Below are positions 8,750 through 18,300 of a stretch of DNA of 64,000 nucleotides, in pieces. Source of the stretch: Hungatella effluvii (lineage in GTDB: Bacteria; Bacillota; Clostridia; Lachnospirales; Lachnospiraceae); the NCBI RefSeq assembly GCF_003201875.1, contig NZ_QJKD01000019.1:1-64000 (forward strand), in the 5' to 3' direction. A model generated the notes under the pieces. The model did not search any database. It saw only the letters and a program-made list of their open reading frames with translations, and was not told the DNA's origin. A program made the position numbers and the translations under genes. Positions within the stretch are counted from its first letter, which is position 1. Every line of letters begins with the position of its first letter.

Positions 8750-10213
8750 ATGGCACAAACGAAAAAAAAGGATTTCTACTCCATTCATCTGGTAATCGGA
8801 ATTGGTATTATGCTGCTGTTCCGTTACCTTCCGCTGCAGCTTCCCTGTATCACGCCAATCGGCATGGAAATTCTGGGTATTTTTATCGGTACGCTGTATT
8901 TATGGACGACTTCCGACCCGATTATCTCCAGTATCCTCTCTATCTTTTTAGTGGGACTTTCCGGATACAGCACCATGAACGAGGTGCTGACCGCAACCTT
9001 TGGCAACCCGATTCTCGTTCAGGTTCTCTTTCTGCTGACAGCGATCAACTGTCTCATCGAGAACAACTTAACGGAATACTGCGGACGATTTTTCCTGACC
9101 AGGAAGATCTGCCTCGGCCGTCCCTGGGTGCTGGCATTCTTCATCATGCTTGGCTCCATGCTCATGGGCGCGTTTATGGGCGGCTTTACCCCGATCTTCT
9201 TATTCTGCCCCATCCTCTATGATATTTTTGAAACAGTAGGCCTCAAGAAGCATGACAAGTTCCCGACCATCATGCTGATTCTCGTCACCGTTGCGACCCT
9301 GCTGGGCTTCCCTATCCCGCCGTTCATGGGAAATGGCCTCGCCCTCATCAGCAACTACGCTTCCGTCACCGGCAACATGGGAACCGTAATCGAGATCAAT
9401 AACGCCGGCTACCTGCTTACCGGCCTGATCCATGCGACCGTCTGTATCGTGGTTCTGGTACTGTTCTGTAAGTTTGTACTGAGACCAGATACCAGCAAGC
9501 TGAAAGAATTAAAGATGGAAACATTAAATAAGAACCCGCTTCCGCCAATGAGCCTGCGCCAGAAATTCATTGCAATTTCTTTCACCGTGTTCATTCTGAT
9601 CCTTTTAATTCCCAGCGTACTGCCAACGCACCCGGTCGGACGCTTCGTAAAAGCCAATACATACGGCATCGCCGCCTTCTATGTGTTCCTGCTGTGCGCG
9701 ATCCGGATCTCCAAAAAGCCGCTGATGGATTTCTCCAGCACCATGAAGAGATTTTCCTGGAGTACCTATTTCCTCATCGCTTCCGCGATCCTGCTGGGAA
9801 ATGCACTGACCAACGAGAGTACAGGCGTGTCCGCATTCTTAAACACCGTACTGATGCCGGTACTTCAGAACGTCCCGGCCTCCGCATTTGCCGTAATCAT
9901 CATGATTCTTACCGTGATCTTAACGAACGTGTGCAACAGCTTCGTAATCGGCCTCTTAATGCAGCCGGTTATCGCAACCTTCTGCATGGCGACAGGAATG
10001 AACTCCGCTCCGGTGGTGTCCATGATGATTTTGTTCGTGCTCTCCTCCGCGGCCATAACACCGGCAGCCTCCCCGTTTGCCGCACTGCTTTTCGGCAACA
10101 AGGACTGGCTGAAATCCGGAGAAATATACAAATATACGACCATCTTTGTGGTGATCGAACTGGCTATCGTGCTGCTGATCAGTATGCCGGTTGCTAACCT
10201 GCTGATTCATTAA
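8750..10213 (+). CDS. DASS (SLC13)-family anion/dicarboxylate transporter
   Basis: 487 residues with about eleven hydrophobic segments. Start ATG 8750 follows ATAGGGGGTTC; an upstream in-frame ATG at 8684 lies inside the promoter and is rejected. The pattern of a divalent anion:sodium symporter is seen: two hairpin-containing halves, with LGSMLMGAFMGGFTPIFLFC in the first half and ILTNVCNSFVIGLLMQPVIA plus AAITPAASPFAALLFGNK in the second (the SNT-like substrate and sodium motifs are here TNVCNS and TPAASP). Family members move succinate, malate, citrate or sulfate across the cytoplasmic membrane. The substrate cannot be read from sequence. It is a single-gene unit with its own terminator, divergent from a Crp/Fnr regulator. 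Confidence 0.8.
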   Translation: MAQTKKKDFYSIHLVIGIGIMLLFRYLPLQLPCITPIGMEILGIFIGTLYLWTTSDPIISSILSIFLVGLSGYSTMNEVLTATFGNPILVQVLFLLTAINCLIENNLTEYCGRFFLTRKICLGRPWVLAFFIMLGSMLMGAFMGGFTPIFLFCPILYDIFETVGLKKHDKFPTIMLILVTVATLLGFPIPPFMGNGLALISNYASVTGNMGTVIEINNAGYLLTGLIHATVCIVVLVLFCKFVLRPDTSKLKELKMETLNKNPLPPMSLRQKFIAISFTVFILILLIPSVLPTHPVGRFVKANTYGIAAFYVFLLCAIRISKKPLMDFSSTMKRFSWSTYFLIASAILLGNALTNESTGVSAFLNTVLMPVLQNVPASAFAVIIMILTVILTNVCNSFVIGLLMQPVIATFCMATGMNSAPVVSMMILFVLSSAAITPAASPFAALLFGNKDWLKSGEIYKYTTIFVVIELAIVLLISMPVANLLIH

Positions 10214-10249
10214 ACATGAAAGGTCTGCAGACTGCCGTTGTAAAAAGAA

Positions 10250-10293
10250 AAGACTTGAAGCGCTGACTGATACAGCCTTCAAGTCTTTTTTTA
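10250..10293 (+). terminator. Rho-independent terminator of the transporter
   Basis: AAGACTTGAAG pairs with CTTCAAGTCTT, and a run of T follows (10286-10293). A classical intrinsic terminator. Confidence 0.85.
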
Positions 10294-10310
10294 TCCCTGT
10301 TAAGTTCCGC

Positions 10311-10670
10311 TCACTTTTCCTGCCGTTTTGCATCCATCCTGGTTTCATAATTGATCATGGTCTCTACCACAGTCAGAATACGGTCCTGGGCAGTGATGGA
10401 AAGATCGCCTATTTTTTCATCGATATATTTGAATCTCTCCTCCCGCTCTTTCCTGTGTTCGCTGGGTTCAATTCCCAGAAGCCAGTCAGCGGAAACATCC
10501 AGCACGTTGATCAGTTTGGTAAAGGTTTGGATACTGGGTTTCTTCCTGTCGCCCTCCAGCGCGACGATAAAGTTATAGGACAGCCCCAGCACCTCCGCCA
10601 AAGCCTCCTGCGTATAGTGCAGTTCTTCCCTTCGTTCCTGTACTCTCCCCCCAAATGTAGCCTTCTTCAT
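10311..10670 (-). CDS. XRE-family helix-turn-helix regulator
   Basis: 119 residues when started at the ATG at 10668-10670, which has AAAGGAT ten bases upstream; an upstream in-frame start at 10748 would run through operator-like repeats. Residues 7-65 are a Cro/CI-type HTH (RVQERREELHYTQEALAEVL, then SYNFIVALEGDRKKPSIQTF) and the rest is a short acidic helical tail. It probably represses its own promoter: AGTAT-containing repeats crowd the upstream region (10688-10778). No toxin, phage or plasmid gene is next to it. The divergent neighbour is the DEAD-box helicase gene, 210 bp away, which could be a second target. Confidence 0.8.
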   Translation of the reverse strand: MKKATFGGRVQERREELHYTQEALAEVLGLSYNFIVALEGDRKKPSIQTFTKLINVLDVSADWLLGIEPSEHRKEREERFKYIDEKIGDLSITAQDRILTVVETMINYETRMDAKRQEK

Positions 10671-10687
10671 ACAGTATCCTATCCTTT

Positions 10688-10778
10688 CAGTATCATAAAA
10701 ATTACTAAAAGTATATCCATTATCCCGCCGCCAAAACAGAGACCACAAGTATCTATACTATTACTTCCAGTATCATAA
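10688..10778. promoter_or_regulatory. Cluster of AGTAT operator-like repeats
   Basis: CAGTATCATAA occurs at 10688-10698 and again at 10768-10778 in the same orientation. Between them lie TACT-AAA-AGTA and AGTAT-CT-ATACT (10748-10759), an inverted repeat. Such reuse of AGTAT in a 90-bp divergent promoter region suggests binding sites for the XRE protein. Confidence 0.45.
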
Positions 10779-10880
10779 TTTTATTATTTTTCTAACTATG
10801 TCTGGTATTTTTCATAAATCTGTGGTAGCATAAGGCGTTCACCATTAACAACCATAGAAGAAAAGGAAAACTACAAATAC

Positions 10881-12206
10881 ATGACTTTTAAAGACTTACA
10901 ACTATCTCCGCTGCTGTTAAAGGCGCTGGAAGAAAAGGGTTATATAACACCATCTCCTATTCAGCAGCAGGCAATTCCCTATGCGCTGGCCGGACGGGAT
11001 GTATTGGGCTGCGCCCAGACAGGCACAGGAAAGACCGCCGCATTTGCCTTACCAATTATACAAAACCTGATGAAACCGTCGGATAAAAAACATTCCAAAA
11101 AAGTGATCCGCTCTCTGATTCTCACCCCGACCCGGGAGCTGGCCCTGCAGATTGCGGAAAATTTAAATGAGTACGGTTCCCATACCCAGGTGAGGAGCGC
11201 CGTCATCTTCGGCGGAGTCTCCGCAAATCCTCAGATCAAAGAGCTGCGGCGCGGTATCGATATCCTGGTTGCCACCCCAGGACGGTTAAATGATTTAATC
11301 GGCCAGGGAGAGATAAGCCTGTCTCATGTGGAAATCTTCGTTTTGGATGAGGCGGACCGCATGCTGGACATGGGCTTTATCCATGATGTAAAGAAGATCC
11401 TTGCTCTGCTCCCCGCCCAAAAACAGACGCTGTTCTTTTCGGCAACCATGCCCGCTGAGATTCAGGCGCTGACCGAAAAGCTATTGAAAAATCCAGCCCG
11501 GGTGGAGGTGACTCCGGTCTCATCCACCGTGGATATCATAGACGGCTCTCTCTACTATGTGGATAAAGAGAATAAGCGCGCGCTGTTAGTCCACCTGCTG
11601 AAGCGTGAGGCCATCACCTCTACCCTGGTCTTTACCCGCACCAAGCACGGCGCCGACCGGGTAGCCAAATTTCTGACGAAAAACAAAGTAAGCGCCGCCG
11701 CGATTCACGGTGACAAATCCCAGGGCGCGCGTCAGAAAGCGCTGGGTCAGTTTAAATCCGGGGAAATCCAGGTGCTGGTAGCCACCGATATTGCAGCCAG
11801 AGGCATTGACATCGAGGAGCTTTCCTGTGTAATCAACTATGATCTTCCAAACGTTCCGGAAACCTATGTCCATCGAATCGGCAGGACCGGACGGGCCGGT
11901 CTCGGAGGACGGGCCATCTCCTTCAGCGATATCGAAGAAAAAGAATATGTGAAGGATATTGAAAAGCTCATTGGAAAGACGATTCCTGTCGTGGAAAACC
12001 ACCCGTTCCCCATGTCCGTATTCATCGTTCCTCCGAAAGAGACAAAACCGCGGCCAGTAAAGAGTGCGCGCAAAACTGATGGAAAACGCCCGGCAAAACC
12101 ATCGGCTAAGCCATCGGCCAAGCCATCAGCTAAACCATCGGCCAAGCCACAGCAGCGCGCCTTTCAAAAGCCATCGCCCGGCCGCAGGATAACCAAAGTG
12201 AAATAA
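10881..12206 (+). CDS. DEAD-box ATP-dependent RNA helicase (RhlE-like)
   Basis: 441 residues with the full set of DEAD-box motifs: a Q motif with SPIQQQAIP, AQTGTGKT (I), PTRELALQ (Ia), TPGRLND (Ib), DEAD (II), SAT (III), HGDKSQGARQKAL, ATDIAARGID (V) and HRIGRTGR (VI). The two RecA lobes take residues 1-370. The tail is basic and low-complexity, with four in-frame KPSA units (residues 406-421), as in RhlE-type helicases that use such tails to grip RNA. The protein unwinds RNA duplexes in ribosome assembly, decay or cold adaptation. Ribosome site AAAGGAAAAC lies about ten bases before the ATG. A perfect 13-bp terminator follows. Confidence 0.92.
   Translation: MTFKDLQLSPLLLKALEEKGYITPSPIQQQAIPYALAGRDVLGCAQTGTGKTAAFALPIIQNLMKPSDKKHSKKVIRSLILTPTRELALQIAENLNEYGSHTQVRSAVIFGGVSANPQIKELRRGIDILVATPGRLNDLIGQGEISLSHVEIFVLDEADRMLDMGFIHDVKKILALLPAQKQTLFFSATMPAEIQALTEKLLKNPARVEVTPVSSTVDIIDGSLYYVDKENKRALLVHLLKREAITSTLVFTRTKHGADRVAKFLTKNKVSAAAIHGDKSQGARQKALGQFKSGEIQVLVATDIAARGIDIEELSCVINYDLPNVPETYVHRIGRTGRAGLGGRAISFSDIEEKEYVKDIEKLIGKTIPVVENHPFPMSVFIVPPKETKPRPVKSARKTDGKRPAKPSAKPSAKPSAKPSAKPQQRAFQKPSPGRRITKVK
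12096..12143 (+). repeat. Four in-frame 12-bp repeats coding KPSA
   Basis: The unit AARCCATCRGCY is repeated four times head to tail inside the helicase gene and codes for the basic tail KPSA. The repeat number could change by slippage without breaking the frame. Confidence 0.85.
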
Positions 12207-12241
12207 GTATCTCTTCTTTCTAACCCGGATTAAAACAGTCA

Positions 12242-12279
12242 AAGATCGGACAGAAGGCATTTACCCTCTGTCCGATCTT
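12242..12279 (+). terminator. Terminator hairpin after the helicase gene
   Basis: AAGATCGGACAGA and TCTGTCCGATCTT form a perfect 13-bp stem with a 12-nt loop between two convergent genes; the U-run is poor. Confidence 0.7.
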
Positions 12280-12302
12280 CTGTATTGAAGCCCGTTCTTA
12301 TT

Positions 12303-15300
12303 CTATTTACTGTTCTGATTCCCGCCCGGCATATTCCATACGCCGTCAGATCCGACTGTATAGCCATCCGGCGTCATGGTATTCACGGCCATGGCTCCGT
12401 TCCAGTCCAGATAATACCATTTGTCATTCCACAGGATCCATCTCTGAGCCGCCATACTTCCATTTTCATTCAGATAATACCAGATTCCATGATCCATGAT
12501 CCAGCCGGTCTTCATATAGCCGGATTCATCGAAATAGTACCACTGACCGTCGATTCTGGCCCAGGAGGCGCTGATGTATCCGCCTTCTCTCTTCTCGTAC
12601 CACCAGCCGGTATCATCTTTCTTCCATGTTCCGGGAATGGTGTATCCCGGCCCCTGGTTATCCGCATCACTTCCGCTGTCTTTGCCCGGACTCACCGGTT
12701 TGGGCGTTTCCTTTGTATTGGCCGCCACGTACAGCGAAAGCTCCCAGATATCAAAACTCATCTGTTTTCCGCTGATGACAGGGCGGATTAATTCAATCCC
12801 GCCGTTGTGGTAATGGTAGAGAACCAGCTTCTCTTTTTCCAGTCCAGCCGGAATGTCCATAGTGACTCTGACCGGCAGTTTTGGCTGGATTTCTTCTCCG
12901 TCTGCCAGAAGCGTTATATCCATTGCAACGTAATTCGTTACTTTATCCGTTATGTCATCCGGTATGCCATCTGCCGGCTTCTTAAACCGCAGCCGCAGCT
13001 CCTGGATCTTCCCGGACTCAAAATCCGCACTCATGCCAAGTCCTGCAGCCTGCACATTCTTCAGACGGCTGTCAGCCTGCACAGAAGTGGTAATGTTTCC
13101 AAATGTCTCCAAAACCGCCTTCTCCATTCTTCTGAGCAGTGCAGATGTCCTGTCACTCAGCCTTCCTTTGCTTTCCAGATCCTGAAGCGTCTCCGATGCG
13201 TCATCGAGCGCCTGCTTAAACGCCTCCTGTTTCTCTTCCTCCGTTAAGTACGCTCCAAGACTTAATTCCTTATCCAGCTTCCGCCAGACAGCGTCCATTT
13301 TCCCTTCCGTCAGGGCGGCGCCGGACCTAACGACCGTCACGCTGATCGTATCCGTAAATTCCGTTTCCTCCCCGTCTTCTCCGTCGGCATAACAGGTGAC
13401 TGTCACCTTCTTCTTTCCGGTTTTTGAGAACTCCTCCGCCTCGATTTCCAGTTCCTCGAGAGGCAGTGTTTCCGTATAGACTGCATTGCTGGAGGAAGCC
13501 ACTGTCACTCTCACAGTCTTTTTTACCACCATACCGGCTTCGTCAAAGTCTTCATCCAGTCCGTACACCGTCCGATGCGGATTCTCTGTAATCGTAATTC
13601 CGGTAACAAAGGCATATCCCTCTTCGTCTCCGAACACCGTCACTTCGAAAGAATCCGTCAGTTCTGTTCCCGCTGCCTCCCCATCTTCCGGGATAACGCT
13701 TACGGTAACTGTCACCTTTCCCGGTTTTGAGAAATCGGACACTGCTTCGTAATCTTCTGCATTTAATATGGTCACGCCGGTCTCATCAAGGTTTAATCCC
13801 CTCACTTCCATGCCAGTAAGATCCAGATCTTCTCCCCACAGATAGAAAAGCTTATTGGGTTTTCTCACGATCTTAATCTCCGGAACTGCCCCCTCTTTAT
13901 AGACGGTGACCTCAAATGAGGTTTTCAGTACCTTCTGATTCTCGTCTTCATACGTAATTATAATTTTCTTAGTCCCGGGTGTTGTGGAATCCAACTTCCC
14001 TACGGTATACTCCTCTTCATCCAGAACGCGTTCCTTCCCGCCATCCAGGAACAACGATACCTCCAGACCCTCCAGATCCAGATTCTCACCGGTCAGATAG
14101 GATCTCCTGACAGGCAGGGAGGTGACCCGTATCTCCGTCTTTTCCTCCTCTTCTGTTTTCTTCGTCAGGCTGAACTCAACGTTCTCCACATCTTCGCCGT
14201 TTACAGTGATGACCCTTACTTCCTGCTTAAAGCCTGCCTGCTCCGGCACCTCAATGCTGTAAATCCCGTCCTTTAAGTTCCTAAAGGCAAACGTTCCGTC
14301 TTCCCTTGTTCTCACTGCATTGGATGGGCTTGCTTCGGTAATATCGCTTCCCTCATATAAATTGATCTTTAAGTCTGCAATTCCCTGTTCCGAACCGTCT
14401 TTTGCCGCGGTCACAGTCCCTGTAACCTCATGGAGCGTCTCTTCAGAATCACTTTTTTCCAGTGCAAAATCAACGTCTGCTATGTCCCGGCCATTGACAG
14501 CAATTTCCTTAACTTCCTGTTTAAATCCATCCTGCTGCGGCACTTCAACGCGGTAAGTTCCATCCTTTAATTCCTTAAAGGTGTAGGTTCCGTCTTCCCC
14601 AGTCTTCACGGCATCCGACGGACTCGACAGGTTCTTATCATCTCCTGCGTAAAGCTTCACTTCAAAACCTTTCGCCGCGTCATCGTCTGCGCTTACGGTA
14701 CCAGAGATCGTATGAAGCGTCTCCACCGTTTTTTCCGGTACAATGCTGATAAAACTCAGCACGGGATCCGCATCACCGGCCTTTTCCACGCGAACGGTCA
14801 CCCTGCAGGTACTGCTTTCCGTCTTTGGAACCGTAACTTTCAGTTCCTGCACCAGATTCCGGTCGCTCCGTCCCAGGGTAAATGTCTTTGAGGAAAGGAT
14901 TTCTTCCCTTCCGTCTCCACTTTCCATGACCGCCGATATCCTGGTATCACGGTCCGTATTCCACCATTCCTGATATCCGGTAAAGACGCTGTATTCTCCC
15001 GGAGTCAGGTCAAATGCATATTCAATAGCTTCATCCGCCTTTGCCCACCAGCCGTTTCCATACAGCCCGCCGCCGGTGTGCTTTCCAAAATTCACATCTT
15101 CCGCACCGAGATAACCGGCGTGGTTTTCCGGCTGGTACGCCTGATCCGGCTGTGTATTGCGCAGGCCATCCGCAGTTGCCTTCAGCAGTTCAAAATAATC
15201 GGAGGTTTCCGTTCCGCAGTCAAAGAAATAGCTGGTGTTTCCATTTAGAATAGCAACCGTATATCCGACTTTTCTGCTTACGCCTTCCAGCGTGCCGTAA

Positions 15301-18300
15301 ACCGTATAATCTCCGACTGCCGGAATACCTGTATCGATCGGATCCCATGTAATGGCGACATCCTTTTTGATCTCGCCGCCTGCCATCACGTCCACCCTGT
15401 CAGGCAGTGCTTCTGCAAGTTCAGCCAGGGAAGCAAACTGTTTTGGTATCTCCGTGATGATTGTAGCCAGTTCCTCCAGCTTCCAGTTCTCATCGCGTCT
15501 CAGCGCTATGCGGCCGTCTTCCTGAAACTCCACCGGAAGCCATACGTAACGGGAATCCCTTAGATATCCTGCGTTCCAGCGGTCGCCCATATAGATGAAT
15601 TTGCCGTTTTCCGCATCGACCGGAAATACGCAGGTGCTCTGTGTGTCGTAGGTGGTGTCGGAACCCCAGTCTGTACACGGATCACCCATGCTGGTCCACG
15701 GCCCCATGGGGTGATCTGCCACCGCATAATCCGCCCGGTTCGGCGACCATCCGGTACAGCCTGAATTTATGATATAATACTTGTCATTGTACTTGAACAT
15801 CGCCGGCGCTTCTCTCGACCAGCCGACAAAGTTTCTGGTGAAATGTTCCCCTTCCACTGCCTCGTCCCGGTCTGCTTCCAGTGCCGTATAATCATCATTC
15901 AGCCTGGAGATAAAGGTCGTTCTGTTGCCTTCCGAGGAATAGATCACATAAGCGGTTTTGTCATCGTCGACAAACAGATTCATATCTCTCACAGAACCTC
16001 TTCCATCCCATCCATCGTAGCCGTGGTCTGCATTCGGATCATTGTGATAGTTTAATTTGTAGGACCCCAGCAGTTTAAACGGGCCGGCCGGACTGTCGCT
16101 GACCGCGACGCCTGCCTTTGCTTTCCCATAGTCCGCGTCACTGTCCGGTGTTCTTCCGTCTGCATGGAACCAGATGACGTAATTGTCATTCTTTTCATTA
16201 TAAATCATCTTCGGCCGTTCCATTACACAGTTGTTCTTATCCAAATCTACAAAGATTTTTTCCCTCTCCTCCTCAGTATAATCTCCGTACAGCTCTTTGA
16301 AGTAAGGATCAGATTCAAATTCTTCCATGCTCTCCATGGTCTGGAGCACCACGCCTTCATCATCCCAGTTATACAGGTCATCAGAAGAATATACATGAAT
16401 GCCGCCTACCGGACGGTAATCGTTTGTCTTATCTTCTCCTACCCAGTACCACTTCGTCTCACCATCTACGGTAAGCTGCTGAATCTGCCCGCCATGGGCC
16501 TGGATGTAGTTTCCATTCGAGTCGTACATGGGTGCTCCGGCCGCTCCCGTAAAAGAGTCATATTCCGTAATTTCAGGCTCTTTCTCTTCCACAGCCCTTA
16601 CCTTGATGAAATTCAGGATGGGATCCTGTTTGCTGCTGTTTCTCCTCGGGCTTCCAACTTCGACGTTCAGCACGCCATCCGTCACTTCTGTGGTAAAGGT
16701 TTTGCTGACCCATTCGTCATATCCGATTCCGATATCAGTGGCCACAGTCTTCCCTTCCAGGGAGATATTGACCCATCTCTCATCCCACTGGTGCTTAAAT
16801 GCAACCGTCACCTCATAAGTATTGGATTCAATCCCCTCCAGGCCATTCTCCGGCAGTTCAAAGGAATATCCAAGCCTGCTCTTATCTTTATCAAAAACCG
16901 CATCCTCAGCCATATAGATAAAGCTGTTCCCGATGTCGTACGCGTCTTCGCCCTGCTTTAACGCCTTCGAGTATTCATCATCTGGATTACGCCCCCACGT
17001 GCTGCCGGTTTCCGGGTCTTTTCCATATTCCTGGTCCACATTGGACTGCAGCAGCCCCATCTTTTCCGTATTGGAATTAGGGAGCACTGTCGGATCCGGA
17101 GTCCCGCAGTTTACGGTATACAGAACGTAATTATTGGCCAGCAGCTCCTCTTTCGTGTACAGCTCACTGCTTCCGCCCAGCGTAAAGTCGGCCTCTGTCA
17201 CGTCAGCAGTTTCAACCGTCACTCTCTTTACGATCTCCTTATAATCGCCCACAGCCGAGAGAACTACGCTGTAAACGCCTTCCTCCAGTTCTTTAAAGGC
17301 ATAGGATCCCGAGGCGTCCGTTCTGACTGCGGCGACAGGCTCCACGCCGGTATCTTTTCCCCTGTAAAGCTTCACTTCAAGGTCTCCTACGGCCTCACCG
17401 CGGTCGGATTTCACAGTTCCCGAAATGCTGTATGTCTCCTCCAGCGCACGCACCTTGATGAAATTCAAGACCGGATCCTGGCTGCTGCCGGTTCTCTGCG
17501 GGTTCTTAACCTGGACATTCAGCACACCGTCGGTTACTTTTGTCTTATACGTTTTACTTACCCACTGATACCGGTCCAATCCGACACCGGAATCAACTAC
17601 ATTCCCTTCCAGAGAAATATCTATCGTTCTCCAATCCCACGGATGCTTAAATGCAACAGTAACCTCGTAAGTATCAGAATCAACTCCCGCAAGCTTTTCC
17701 TGCGGCATCTCGAAGGAATAACCGAGACAGCTCTTATCCCTGTCAAAGACAGCACTGTCCGACATGTAGATAAAGCTGTTTCCAATATCGGCCGCATCAC
17801 CTTCATAGTTCACAGCAATGGAATTCTCCGTATCTGCATCACGGCCCCAGGATCTGCCTGTCTTTGCATCATTTCCATAGGCCTGGTCTACATTTGACTG
17901 AAGAAGCCCCAGTCTTTCCGAATCGGTATTGGGAACAACGGAGGGATCAGGCGTTCCACAGTTTACCGTATACAGAACGTAATCGTTGGCAGCCAGTGCC
18001 TCCTTCGTGTATTCGGATGTGCCTTCTTCTATTCTTCCATGTGCAATTTCTGCAAATTCCAGCACAATCTCAGGCTTGCTTACTGTCTGTTCTTCCGCCA
18101 TGCGTATGGCGACGGTATGTTCTCCGTCTTCAAGCAGAGGCGTTGTGTACAGATGGCTCCTCCTGGCTTCTGACTGTGCCCCTGCGTTTACAGACACTGC
18201 TTCTCCTCCATCGACTGAAATCAGTATCTTCGCGCCATTCCTGGATTTCTTGCCGTAAATTGCAGCCTGGACACCACTGAACCGAAAGACCGCTTCGGCG

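Noticed and set aside
10311..10670. XRE protein as a prophage repressor
   Set aside because: No integrase, structural or lysis gene is near.
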